Below are positions 1 to 7,154 of a stretch of 15,413 nt of DNA, piece after piece. The notes below the pieces were generated by a model. It made no database searches, had not been told where the DNA came from, and was given only the letters and a program-made list of their open reading frames with translations. A program made the position numbers and the translations under genes. The DNA lies in assembly GCA_937910665.1 (NCBI GenBank), contig CALEPR010000088.1, positions 1 through 15,413 on the forward strand, read 5' to 3'. Every line of letters begins with the position of its first letter. Position 1 is the stretch's first letter. The stretch comes from an uncultured Selenomonadales bacterium (GTDB lineage Bacteria; Bacillota; Negativicutes; Selenomonadales; Selenomonadaceae).

Positions 1-40
1 GCTCTGTGATAGAATAAAGTCGAAGAGAGGAGTCGGTCAG

Positions 41-289
41 ATGGAAACGCGCGTGGCAGTGATCGCGATTATTGTACGGGAACAAAATGCCGCAGAGCAG
101 ATCAATGCACTGCTGCATGAGGCAGGGGAATACATCATCGGCAGGATGGGCATTCCGTACCGTGCGAAAGGCGTGAATATCATCAGCGTGACGATCGACG
201 CACCACTGAATGTGATCAATTCGCTCGCCGGAAGGATCGGCAGACTGCACGGGGTAGAGGCAAAGACCGTTTACGCACCGGCTGACTGA
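41..289 (+). CDS. TM1266-family iron-only hydrogenase system regulator
   Basis: An 82-residue protein resembling the small ACT/NikR-like regulators of the TM1266 family, which are found near [FeFe]-hydrogenase and H-cluster maturation genes (hydE, hydF, hydG) and are presumed to sense a ligand or regulate that system. Visible family hallmarks are an N-terminal beta strand (RVAVIAIIV), then NALLHEAGEYIIGRMGIPYR, then NIISVTIDAP and a C-terminal GRIGRLHGVEAKTVY segment. The whole protein is one ACT-like domain with no separate DNA-binding part. The ATG at 41 has a good ribosome binding site (gagagga, about 8 nt upstream). Its GC content is clearly higher than that of the next genes, and the neighbour to the right belongs to another genome (see junction), so the livM/livG context says nothing about this gene. 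The exact biochemical role of the family is not established. Confidence 0.82.
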   Translation: METRVAVIAIIVREQNAAEQINALLHEAGEYIIGRMGIPYRAKGVNIISVTIDAPLNVINSLAGRIGRLHGVEAKTVYAPAD

Positions 290-325
290 GCGAGCATCAG
301 GATATTTCTTGTCCCCTGACGCCAA
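290..325. other. Putative chimeric junction A/B
   Basis: The LivM reading frame is recognisable from the codons for RQNEIAAEAMG beginning at 320, a conserved internal LivM segment. Directly before it, in the same frame, lies a TGA at 317-319, and no LivM-like coding is seen further left. At the same place composition drops from GC-rich to AT-rich. A transporter gene starting abruptly in mid-domain, right after the complete TM1266-like gene, points to an artificial join or a deletion breakpoint at about 300-320. I see no terminal repeats or IS sequence that would suggest a natural insertion. Confidence 0.75.
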
Positions 326-730
326 AATGAAATTGCGGCGGAAGCTATGGGAGTAAATACTACAAAATACAAAGTTATGGCGTTTACAATCGGCGCAGCA
401 TTTGCAGGAATTGCCGGTGGACTTTTCGCGCATCAATTTTATTTAATCAGTCCGAACTCATTCACATTTTTAGCGTCATTCAATTATTTGATTATGGTCG
501 TCATGGGTGGCATGGGTTCAATTACAGGATCAATCGCCGGCGCGTTTGTTGTAACATTTATCTCGGCGGCGTTGGCATCAATTCCAGAACTCAGAATGAT
601 AATTTATGCAATCGCTTTAATCTTGCTGATGTTCTATCGTCCGCAGGGACTTTTCGGTTACATGGAAGTAACGAACTTCGCGCCGATTAAAAAAATTTTA
701 GATAAACTTTCAGGCAAGGAGTTGAAATAA
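320..730 (+). pseudogene. livM: LivM, branched-chain amino acid ABC permease, C-terminal fragment
   Basis: This is the C-terminal 136 residues of a LivM/BraE-type permease, the membrane subunit of a high-affinity leucine/isoleucine/valine ABC importer. It opens with the conserved NEIAAEAMGVN stretch (the cytoplasmic loop that contacts the ATPases). Hydrophobic segments follow (VMAFTIGAAFAGIAGGLFAH; FNYLIMVVMGGMGSITGSIAGAFVV; MIIYAIALILLMFYRP), and then the family-typical RPQGLFG and a basic tail. Full-length LivM is roughly 300-350 residues, so more than half is missing at the 5' end, cut at the composition change near 320. An ATG at 347 exists but lies inside the conserved loop with no ribosome binding site and is not the real start. 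livG follows after 2 nt, with its Shine-Dalgarno inside the livM 3' end, so the two were one operon. The gene is probably intact in its own genome and truncated here by the join. Confidence 0.88.
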
Positions 731-732
731 AA

Positions 733-1515
733 ATGTCGGAAAATAAAATTTTACTCAAGACTGAAAATGTTTCTGAAGTTTTCGGCGGACTTAAAGCTGT
801 CGCTGATTTTAATTTTTACATCAACAAAGGCGAACTGGTCGGCTTGATTGGCCCGAACGGCGCAGGCAAGACCACAATTTTTAATTTGATAACCGGCGTT
901 TATGTTCCGACGACAGGAGAAATTTTATTGGAAGGAAATTCTATTGTCGGAATGAAACCTTATGAAATTACAAAGCGCGGCATCGCCAGAACTTTTCAAA
1001 ATATTCGCCTGTTCAGTGAACTCAGCGTCTTGGACAATGTAAAAATTGCTTATCATTGTCATGTAAAATATGGTTTGTTTGAATCTGTTTTGCGAATGGG
1101 AAGATATTTCGGCGAGGAGGAAGATATTGAACAGGAAAGTTTAAAGCTCTTGAAAATTTTTAAACTTGATGAACATGCTTATGAAGTTGCAAAAAATCTT
1201 CCTTACGGCGCACAACGCAGGTTGGAAATTGCTCGCGCACTTGCCGCCAAGCCAAAACTTTTGCTGCTTGATGAACCGGCGGCAGGGATGAATCCACAAG
1301 AAACTCATGAACTTATGGAAATGATTCACTGGATCAGAAAACAATTCGGTTTGACAGTTTTGTTGATTGAACATGACATGAGTTTGGTTATGGGAATTTG
1401 TGAAAGAATTTATGTTCTGGAGTATGGAATGATAATTGCGGAAGGTGCGCCGTCGGAAATTCAAAATAATCCTGAAGTTATTCGCGCCTATCTCGGCGAC
1501 GAAGCGGTTGGTTAG
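733..1515 (+). CDS. livG: LivG, branched-chain amino acid ABC transporter ATP-binding protein
   Basis: A 260-residue ATPase that powers branched-chain amino acid uptake together with LivH, LivM and LivF. The Walker A motif GPNGAGKTT lies at about residues 40-48. The Q-loop region is ARTFQNIRLF, the signature is the LivG-type YGAQRRLEIARALA in place of LSGGQ, Walker B with D-loop is LLLLDEPAAGMNP, and the switch histidine is in IEHDM. The C-terminal GAPSEIQNNPEVIRAYLG is characteristic of LivG. The ATG at 733 has aaggag about 10 nt upstream, inside the end of livM. In most Liv operons livF follows directly. Here the next gene is a cinA-like gene preceded by a repeat-like spacer, so livF is either elsewhere, lost, or removed by assembly. 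Confidence 0.95.
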   Translation: MSENKILLKTENVSEVFGGLKAVADFNFYINKGELVGLIGPNGAGKTTIFNLITGVYVPTTGEILLEGNSIVGMKPYEITKRGIARTFQNIRLFSELSVLDNVKIAYHCHVKYGLFESVLRMGRYFGEEEDIEQESLKLLKIFKLDEHAYEVAKNLPYGAQRRLEIARALAAKPKLLLLDEPAAGMNPQETHELMEMIHWIRKQFGLTVLLIEHDMSLVMGICERIYVLEYGMIIAEGAPSEIQNNPEVIRAYLGDEAVG

Positions 1516-1542
1516 TCAGGAATTAGGAGTGAGGAATGAATT
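1516..1542 (+). repeat. Short repeat-like spacer between livG and cinA
   Basis: The spacer contains gaattaggagtgaggaatga (1520-1539), which resembles gaattagtagttaggaatga at 10092-10111, the left arm of a palindromic intergenic element in this window. The agga and gagg tracts (1525-1534) also serve as the ribosome binding site of the following TTG start at 1543. This could be a remnant of a small dispersed element between livG and cinA. The resemblance is imperfect and short. Confidence 0.4.
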
Positions 1543-2023
1543 TTGAAATTTTTGGTCGGCGATTTACTTCGCGAAAAAAAATCTTACAATCTCCTGCGCC
1601 GAAAGTTGCACCGGCGGACTTTTGACAAGCAAGTTGACCGACGTTGCAGGAAGTTCGGATTATGTTAAAGGCTCGATAGTTTCTTACACTGACGAAATTA
1701 AAAATAAAATTCTGCGAGTTCGGGGAGAAACTTTAAAAAATTTTTCTGCCGTGAGCGAGGAAACCGCTTTTGAAATGGCGGCGAATGTTCGCAAAATTTT
1801 TCAAACAGACATCGGAGTCGGCATAACAGGTTTTGCGGGGCCGGGCGGCGGCGCGGAAAAAAATTCTGTTGGAACAGTTTTTATTTCTGTCGCGGACGAA
1901 AAAAAAGTTTCGGTAAAAAAATTTCAGTTCTCAGGTTCGAGAATTGAAATAAAAGATCAAGCCGCCGAGTCCGCGCTGACTTTTTTAAAAAAATTTTTGG
2001 AGGAAGAATTTTGGAATTTATAA
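1543..2023 (+). pseudogene. cinA: CinA C-terminal domain / nicotinamide-nucleotide amidase, frameshifted
   Basis: Stand-alone CinA C-terminal domain (PncC/YgaD type, about 160 residues). The family hydrolyses nicotinamide mononucleotide to nicotinate mononucleotide in pyridine-nucleotide salvage. From TTG 1543 one frame gives MKFLVGDLLREK. The continuation NLTISCAESCTGGLLTSKLTDVAGSS is in the next frame, and both are typical for the family. The switch falls in a run of eight A at 1574-1581: removing one A, or adding two, restores one reading frame of about 160 codons. Downstream motifs are intact: SYTDEIKNKIL, AVSEETAFEMA and ITGFAGPGGGAEKNSVGTV. A gagg lies 8 nt before the TTG. An ORF can be opened at TTG 1622, but it lacks the AESCTGG loop and is unlikely to be functional alone. 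A homopolymer sequencing error is as likely as real inactivation. The stop overlaps the uvrA start by 13 nt, implying coupled translation. Confidence 0.85.
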
Positions 2024-4533
2024 AAGTTCGCGGCGCAAGAGTTCACAACTTAAAAAATATTTCTGTGGAAATTCCGCGCGAAAAATTTGTCGTGGTGACA
2101 GGCGTTTCAGGTTCGGGAAAATCTTCGCTCGCCTTCGACACAATTTACGCTGAAGGTCAACGCCGTTACATGGAAAGTCTTTCGAGTTACGCCAGACAAT
2201 TTTTAGGTTTACCCGACAAGCCCGACGTTGAACAGATTGAAGGTTTATCTCCGGCGATTGCGATAAATCAAAAAACTACAAATAATAATCCACGCTCGAC
2301 TGTCGGAACTGTCACGGAAATTTATGATTATCTGCGTTTGCTTTTTGCAAGAATTGGAAAACCTCATTGTCCGAATTGCGGAAAACCTGTCACGCCGCAA
2401 AGTTTGGATCAGATTTTGGAAAATATTTTGCAAATTCCTGAAGGCACAAAAATTATTTTGCTCGCGCCTATCGCAAAACTTCAGAAAGGAACTCACAAAG
2501 AAACTTTTGAAAAATTGAAAAACTCCGGCTTTGTTCGCGTTCAGGTGGACGGAAAAATTTTTGAACTCGACGACGAAATTAAAATTGCCAAAACTAAAAA
2601 GCATAATATCGAATTGATTGTTGACAGGTTGATTGTGAAAAAAAATATTCGCTCGCGCCTTTCCGACAGCTTGGAAACTGCGCTAAAGTTTGGAAATGGA
2701 ATTGTTTATGTTCAGACTGAGGAAAAAATTTTAACTTTCAGCGAAAAAAATGCTTGCGTCGATTGCGGAATAAGTTTGCCCGACATTGAGCCGCAACTTT
2801 TTTCTTTCAACAGTCCGCGCGGATATTGTCCGACTTGTGAAGGACTCGGAAAAATTTTTCAGCAGCTGAATTGGACAAGTATGTTTGAATGGATGCAGGC
2901 GGTTCACGAATTTAAAACAAGCGACAATGAATTTGATATTTGCCCGGACTGTCACGGAAAAAGATTAAATCCTGCGGCACTCAGCGTTAAAGTCGGCGAA
3001 AAAAATATTGCTGAAGTTTCTGACTTATCCATTGACAAGTGCGAAGAATTTTTTTCCGCGCTGGAAGAAAAAATTTCTGACACCGACAAAAAAATTTCTA
3101 AACAGGTTTTGAAGGAAATTAAATCGCGACTGAAATTTTTGAAAGATGTCGGCTTGGATTATTTAACTTTGTCGAGAAAATCTGCGACGCTTTCCGGCGG
3201 AGAATTTCAGCGCATCAGACTTGCCACGCAAATCGGTTCAGCTTTGACAGGCGTTTTGTATGTTCTGGACGAACCGAGCATAGGACTTCATCAGCATGAC
3301 AATAAAAAACTTTTGCAGACTTTAAAAAATCTGCGCGACTTGGGAAACAGTTTGCTTGTTGTCGAACACGATGAAGAAACTATGCGCGAGGCTGATTTAT
3401 TGGTTGACATCGGGCGCGGCGCGGGAAAAAATGGCGGTGAAGTTATCGCGCAGGGAACGGCGGCTGAAATTGCCAAAAATAAAAATTCCTTGACCGGTGA
3501 TTACTTGAGCGGCAGGAAAAAAATTTTAATTCCGACTTCGCGCAGAAAATTTTCAGCGACAATAGATTTTGAAAATTTGTCTGTTCACAACTTAAAAAAT
3601 ATTTCTGTTAAAATTCCGCTCGAAGTTTTGACAATCATTACAGGCGTTAGCGGTTCAGGAAAATCTACGCTGGTTGAAGAAATTATTTTTCCGCGCCTGT
3701 CGAAAGATAAAAAAATTCTTGAAAAGTTCGGCGTAAATTCCATTATAAAAATTGATCAAGATCCTATTGGCAGAAGTCCTCGCTCAAACGTCGTGACTTA
3801 CACAAAAATTTTTGACAAGATTAGAAATATTTTTTCCGTCACGCAGGGCGCAAAAATTCGCGGCTACGACGCAAGCAGATTCAGTTTTAATGTAAAAGGC
3901 GGCAGGTGCGAAACTTGTTCGGGAAACGGCGTTTTAAAGATTCCTATGAACTTTTTGCCTGATGTTTATGTTACCTGCGACGTTTGCAAAGGAAAAAGAT
4001 TTAACGCCGAAACTTTGGAAGTCACTTACAAAGGAAAAAATATTGCGGACGTTTTGTCTATGACTGTGGACGAGGCTCTGGAATTTTTTGAAAATGTTCC
4101 CGCGATTAAAAGAATGTTGCAAGTTCTTCACGATGTCGGACTCGGTTACATTGAACTTGGTCAACCTGCAAATACTTTGAGCGGCGGGGAAAGTCAGCGA
4201 GTGAAACTTGCTTCGCAACTTGCTCGACCGATTACTCAGAAAAGAAATTTCTATATCATGGACGAACCGACGACAGGTTTGCACTTCGACGACGTGAAAA
4301 AATTGATTGACGTTGTGCAAAGATTAGTTGATCGCGGCGACACAGTTTTAATTATCGAACATAATCTTGACGTGATAAAGTGTGCAGATTATATCATTGA
4401 CTTGGGGCCGAACGGCGGCGACAGAGGCGGCGAAATTGTGGCGACAGGAACTCCGGAAGAAATTGCAAAAGTTGAAAATTCTTACACAGGACAATTTTTG
4501 AAAAATATTTTGTGTACTTCGGTTAAGGGATAA
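2011..4533 (+). CDS. uvrA: UvrA, excinuclease ABC subunit A, short form lacking the insertion domain
   Basis: Damage-recognition ATPase of nucleotide excision repair, acting as a dimer with UvrB. It starts at TTG 2011 with ggaggaag just upstream. In order: first Walker A GVSGSGKS (31-38), the zinc pairs C120/C123 and C249/C252, and the UvrB-binding domain between them (about 128-245). A second zinc module follows, with C273/C276 and C311/C314. First signature LSGGE is at about 394 and Walker B with LDEPSIGLH at about 419. The second Walker A GVSGSGKS is at 545-552, the third zinc module is C633/C636 and C656/C659, the second signature LSGGESQ is at about 723, and MDEPTTGLH at about 750. Length is 840 versus about 940-950 residues usually. 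The deficit lies between C276 and C311, where a 34-residue linker replaces the insertion domain of roughly 110 residues. Everything else is conserved, so it is probably active. uvrB is not adjacent. Confidence 0.96.
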   Translation: MEFIKVRGARVHNLKNISVEIPREKFVVVTGVSGSGKSSLAFDTIYAEGQRRYMESLSSYARQFLGLPDKPDVEQIEGLSPAIAINQKTTNNNPRSTVGTVTEIYDYLRLLFARIGKPHCPNCGKPVTPQSLDQILENILQIPEGTKIILLAPIAKLQKGTHKETFEKLKNSGFVRVQVDGKIFELDDEIKIAKTKKHNIELIVDRLIVKKNIRSRLSDSLETALKFGNGIVYVQTEEKILTFSEKNACVDCGISLPDIEPQLFSFNSPRGYCPTCEGLGKIFQQLNWTSMFEWMQAVHEFKTSDNEFDICPDCHGKRLNPAALSVKVGEKNIAEVSDLSIDKCEEFFSALEEKISDTDKKISKQVLKEIKSRLKFLKDVGLDYLTLSRKSATLSGGEFQRIRLATQIGSALTGVLYVLDEPSIGLHQHDNKKLLQTLKNLRDLGNSLLVVEHDEETMREADLLVDIGRGAGKNGGEVIAQGTAAEIAKNKNSLTGDYLSGRKKILIPTSRRKFSATIDFENLSVHNLKNISVKIPLEVLTIITGVSGSGKSTLVEEIIFPRLSKDKKILEKFGVNSIIKIDQDPIGRSPRSNVVTYTKIFDKIRNIFSVTQGAKIRGYDASRFSFNVKGGRCETCSGNGVLKIPMNFLPDVYVTCDVCKGKRFNAETLEVTYKGKNIADVLSMTVDEALEFFENVPAIKRMLQVLHDVGLGYIELGQPANTLSGGESQRVKLASQLARPITQKRNFYIMDEPTTGLHFDDVKKLIDVVQRLVDRGDTVLIIEHNLDVIKCADYIIDLGPNGGDRGGEIVATGTPEEIAKVENSYTGQFLKNILCTSVKG

Positions 4534-4573
4534 GGATAAGGGTTAAGAGGAAACTAAATCCTATTCCTTGAAA

Positions 4574-4588
4574 CTGTGAATACAATTT
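4574..4588 (+). repeat. Intergenic repeat copy, matching 10179-10193
   Basis: The 15 bases starting ctgtgaata are identical at 14 of 15 positions to 10179-10193, and the preceding cttgaaa/cctgaac also matches. Both copies lie just after purine-rich, palindrome-like stretches (4533-4570 and 10091-10165) in intergenic DNA. This suggests a small dispersed intergenic element. The GTG inside this copy is therefore not a convincing start for the next gene. Confidence 0.45.
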
Positions 4589-4638
4589 TTAAAAAAAATA
4601 TGATGACCTTAGGCAAAAATTTCTGCGAGGTAAAAATT

Positions 4639-5268
4639 TTGAATGACTTTATAAAAAATTTTTTGGAGCGCGAGCGCGAGGAAATTGAAAAACATAAATT
4701 CAGAATTGGCGCAGCGTTGATCTTTGCAATCGCCGCAATAATTTTTTCAGTCAGCGAATTTGGCAGTGACGACGAAATTATTTTGACTGAATCGCCGCAA
4801 GTCGAAGAAAAAATTTCCGCGCCTGTCGAAGTCAAAAAAATTTCCGAAGTCGCCGACAAAAATATTTCCCCCGAAAAAAAAGTTTCGGACGAAAATATTA
4901 CTCCTGTTATCGGCGCGAATCCCGGAATTTTGTTTGTCAAAGATCCTTTCAAAATTCATGAAGTCGAAGAAATTGAAACAAATCCTGAAGTTGTGGAAAA
5001 AAATTCCGAGTCTGAAATTTTTTCTTCGCAAATTGAAATTCCCTCGCCGCCAAAAAATTCTTCGCCAATTTTGGAAAGAAAATTTATTCTGACAGGAACA
5101 GTAATCAGTGGAAGTCATAGAATCGCACAAGTAAAATATTCTGAAGGCAAAAATTTTTCCGACACAATTATTTTGCAGGTCGGCGACTCTTTGGACGGCA
5201 AAAAAGTTGTCGAAATTGCTGAGGACTGCGTGACTTTGGACGGCGGCGAAAAAATTTACCTGGATTAG
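4639..5268 (+). CDS. Single-pass membrane protein with GspC/PilP-like C-terminal domain
   Basis: A 209-residue protein with a short charged cytoplasmic N-terminus (MNDFIKNFLERERE), one membrane helix at about 22-40 (RIGAALIFAIAAIIFSV), and a long acidic/lysine-rich, proline-containing linker. A compact C-terminal domain follows (about 145-209) with the pattern LTGTVISG, then RIAQVKY, QVGDSLDGKKVVEIAEDCVTLDGGEKI. That layout and the pattern (L-x-G-T, V-G-D, V-x-x-I, V-x-L) match the homology region of type II secretion GspC and type IV pilus PilP, which link inner-membrane and outer-membrane parts of the machine. DPFKIHE in the linker resembles the DPF motif of those proteins. I chose TTG 4639 because gcgagg lies 8 nt upstream. 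A GTG at 4576 and ATGs near 4600 lack a ribosome binding site. No other secretion or pilus gene is beside it, so its partner system is unknown. Confidence 0.65.
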   Translation: MNDFIKNFLEREREEIEKHKFRIGAALIFAIAAIIFSVSEFGSDDEIILTESPQVEEKISAPVEVKKISEVADKNISPEKKVSDENITPVIGANPGILFVKDPFKIHEVEEIETNPEVVEKNSESEIFSSQIEIPSPPKNSSPILERKFILTGTVISGSHRIAQVKYSEGKNFSDTIILQVGDSLDGKKVVEIAEDCVTLDGGEKIYLD

Positions 5269-5358
5269 TTTTTGGAAAATTTTTTGCAGGAAATTTTTTT
5301 TGTTGCAAGAATCAAAGTTTTGTAAAAAGTTTTGAAAAATTTTTAGGAGATGATTCCA

Positions 5359-5916
5359 TTGATTTCAAGTACCGATTTCAGAACAGGCTTGACGATCGAA
5401 ATTGACGGCAACGCTTGGCAAGTTGTCGAGTTTCAGCACGTCAAACCCGGCAAAGGCGCGGCGTTCGTCCGCACGAAAATTAAAAATGTGGAAACCGGCG
5501 CAGTGGTCGAGCGCACTTTCAATCCGAACGAAAAGATGCCGCCTGCGCGTTTGGACACTCGCAAGATGCAATTTTTGTATGAAGAAGGCGGAAACTACAC
5601 CTTCATGGATAACGAAAGTTATGAGCAAATGGAACTTACCAAAGAGCAACTTGGCGACACTTTAAATTATTTAATGGAAAATATGGAAGTGTCCTTGCAA
5701 ACTTTCAAAGACAGAATTATCGGTGTGACTTTGCCGAACTCAGTCGAGTTGAAAGTTACCGAGTGCGAACCTGCCGTCAAGGGAAATACTGCGACAGGCG
5801 CGACAAAAAATGCGACGCTTGAAACAGGTTACGTCGTTCGCGTTCCGCTGTTCATAAATGAAGGCGACGTTTTGCGAATCGACACGCGCACAGGAAATTA
5901 CATCGAGCGCGCCTAA
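5359..5916 (+). CDS. efp: Translation elongation factor P
   Basis: EF-P binds between the ribosomal P and E sites and relieves stalling at consecutive prolines. The 185 residues match the family length. Domain I starts ISSTDFRTGLTIEIDG and carries the tip loop HVKPGKGAAFVR, with the modifiable lysine at position 32 (KPGKG). The signature ELKVTECEPAVKGNTATGATKNATLETG and the C-terminal VPLFINEGDVLRIDTRTGNYIERA are typical. The start is the TTG at 5359: aggag at 5345-5349 is 9 nt upstream and the resulting N-terminus aligns with other EF-Ps. The ATG at 5350 would touch the Shine-Dalgarno directly and add three extra residues. No modification enzyme gene (epmA, epmB or ymfI) is visible here. A hairpin terminator follows at 5939. 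Confidence 0.97.
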   Translation: MISSTDFRTGLTIEIDGNAWQVVEFQHVKPGKGAAFVRTKIKNVETGAVVERTFNPNEKMPPARLDTRKMQFLYEEGGNYTFMDNESYEQMELTKEQLGDTLNYLMENMEVSLQTFKDRIIGVTLPNSVELKVTECEPAVKGNTATGATKNATLETGYVVRVPLFINEGDVLRIDTRTGNYIERA

Positions 5917-5938
5917 AGTAAAAATTTTTTTCGACAGC

Positions 5939-5971
5939 AAGGCGGGAAGGAAAAAATCTTTCCGCCTTTTT
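5939..5971 (+). terminator. Rho-independent terminator after efp
   Basis: A 10-bp stem, aaggcgggaa (5939-5948) with tttccgcctt (5959-5968), one G.T wobble and a 10-nt loop, runs into a T tract (5967-5971). It lies 22 nt after the efp stop and just before the ribosome binding site of the next gene, so it could end or attenuate the efp transcript. Confidence 0.8.
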
Positions 5972-5995
5972 AATCTGCGGGAGGTTGTAAAAATT

Positions 5996-6355
5996 TTGGA
6001 CAAAAAAGTTTTGTATGGCGCAGCGCAGGAAATTAAAATTAAAATTATTGACATGATAAATCTTGGAAAAAGTTCGACAGAAATTTTGTTGGAAGTTTCC
6101 AAAATGTTGGGAGAAATTTCCGGCGAAGAAACTTTTTACCGCGAAGTTCAGCAACAAATTTTATCTGTTCAAGGTTTCGCTCTGAATGAAAAATTTATTT
6201 TGGAAAAAGAATTGTCTGAAGTTTCCGAGCGGCTGGAAAAAATTCAGGCGGCAGAAAAAAATCCTGACTTCACGGAAGAAGAACACAAGCGCATGGGTTA
6301 CGCGATTGAAAGGCACAAAGAAGAAATTGAGCGACTGAAAAAATTTGTCGAGTGA
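5996..6355 (+). CDS. Small coiled-coil protein of unknown function
   Basis: A 119-residue, highly charged, apparently cytosolic protein that I do not recognise. From TTG 5996 (gggagg at 5979-5984, 11 nt upstream) it begins MDKKVLYGAAQEIKIKIIDM. It is predicted largely helical: a first helical part with SSTEILLEVSKMLGEISGEE, then a long heptad-like stretch from about residue 60 to the end (EKELSEVSERLEKIQAAEKN and EEEHKRMGYAIERHKEEIERLKKFVE). No signal peptide, membrane segment or catalytic motif is visible. It sits between the efp terminator and the upp promoter, on the same strand, so it is either read through from efp or has its own promoter. Codon use matches its neighbours. An open frame reaches upstream into efp, but the N-terminal extension would overlap efp and the terminator and is unlikely. 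Confidence 0.6.
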   Translation: MDKKVLYGAAQEIKIKIIDMINLGKSSTEILLEVSKMLGEISGEETFYREVQQQILSVQGFALNEKFILEKELSEVSERLEKIQAAEKNPDFTEEEHKRMGYAIERHKEEIERLKKFVE

Positions 6356-6405
6356 AAATCTGTGCGAAATGAAATTTATTCTTGCCTTCGCGCAGGATTT
6401 TTTTG

Positions 6406-6414
6406 TGCTATAAT
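6406..6414 (+). promoter_or_regulatory. Extended -10 promoter for upp
   Basis: TGCTATAAT at 6406-6414 gives a perfect -10 hexamer (TATAAT, 6409-6414) with the TG of an extended -10. No good -35 lies 17 nt upstream. The nearest TTGCCT at 6382 is 21 nt away, in keeping with an extended -10 promoter. Transcription would start about 20-25 nt before the upp start codon. Confidence 0.65.
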
Positions 6415-6443
6415 GTTGAAAAATTTTGAAAGGAAGTTCGATT

Positions 6444-7085
6444 ATGTTTGAGGACAACGAAATGGTTCACGAACTCAATCATCCGATAGTCACGCACAAA
6501 TTGACGCAAATGCGACGCAAGGAAACAAATTCAAAAGATTTCCGTGCTCTCGCGGAAGAAATTGCGATGCTTATGACTTACGAAGTCGGAAAAAATTTTC
6601 AGGCGCAGGAAATTGAAATTGAAACGCCGCTTGCAACTTGTCGGAAAAAAATTCTGGACGAAGAAAATTTTGTCGTTATTCCAATCCTCCGCGCAGGTTT
6701 GGCGATGAGCGGCGGAGTTTTAAAAATTTTGCCTGCCGCTCGAGTCGGACACATTGGACTTTATCGAGATGAAAAAACTCACCAGCCGATAGAATATTAT
6801 TCCAAAATGCCGTCGAATTTGTCGGAAAAAATTTTGCTTGTCGTGGATCCTATGTTGGCGACCGGAGGAAGTTGTTCAGCCGCATTGCAAATGTTGAAAG
6901 ACAAAGGCGCGAAAAAAATTTTTTTGATGTGCATTGTTTCCGCTCCACAGGGAATAAAAAAAATTCTTGCCGACCATCCCGACATCCCGATTTACACTGC
7001 GGCGATTGACGAAGGCTTGAATGAAAATGCTTACATTTTGCCGGGACTCGGCGACGCAGGCGACAGAATTTTTGGCACACTTTAA
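6444..7085 (+). CDS. upp: Uracil phosphoribosyltransferase
   Basis: Converts uracil and PRPP to UMP in pyrimidine salvage, in the cytosol. The 213 residues agree with the family length of about 209. The N-terminal NHPIVTHKLTQMRRKETNSKDFR is family-typical, as are IPILRAGLAMSGG (about 79-91), the PRPP-binding loop VVDPMLATGGS (133-143) and the uracil-binding C-terminus YILPGLGDAGDRIFGT. The ATG at 6444 has aaagga (about 6429-6434) upstream, and the protein start agrees with other Upps. Upstream ATG/TTG codons in the same frame would overlap the Shine-Dalgarno. It has its own extended -10 promoter and is followed, after 69 nt, by ilvD with a separate promoter. Confidence 0.97.
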   Translation: MFEDNEMVHELNHPIVTHKLTQMRRKETNSKDFRALAEEIAMLMTYEVGKNFQAQEIEIETPLATCRKKILDEENFVVIPILRAGLAMSGGVLKILPAARVGHIGLYRDEKTHQPIEYYSKMPSNLSEKILLVVDPMLATGGSCSAALQMLKDKGAKKIFLMCIVSAPQGIKKILADHPDIPIYTAAIDEGLNENAYILPGLGDAGDRIFGTL

Positions 7086-7090
7086 AAAAC

Positions 7091-7119
7091 TTGAATAAAA
7101 TTTGCAGATAGATTAAAAT
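7091..7119 (+). promoter_or_regulatory. Putative sigma-A promoter for ilvD
   Basis: TTGAAT (7091-7096) and TAAAAT (7114-7119) are separated by exactly 17 nt. The predicted start is about 28 nt before the ATG at 7155. There is no room for a T-box or leader-peptide attenuator, and none is seen. In such AT-rich DNA chance matches are possible. Confidence 0.5.
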
Positions 7120-7154
7120 TTTAAAACTTGATTGCAAAGGAGAGCAAAAATTTT

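Noticed and set aside
1536..1622. Small peptide from ATG 1536 after livG
   Set aside because: It gives a 28-residue sequence without sense, while the TTG 1543 frame yields a CinA-like N-terminus.
4576..4638. Longer start (GTG 4576) for the GspC/PilP-like gene
   Set aside because: There is no ribosome binding site, and the GTG lies in a repeat also found at 10179. TTG 4639 has a well-placed Shine-Dalgarno.
5350..5358. ATG 5350 as efp start
   Set aside because: It directly abuts the aggag. TTG 5359 has correct spacing and gives the family-standard N-terminus and length of 185.
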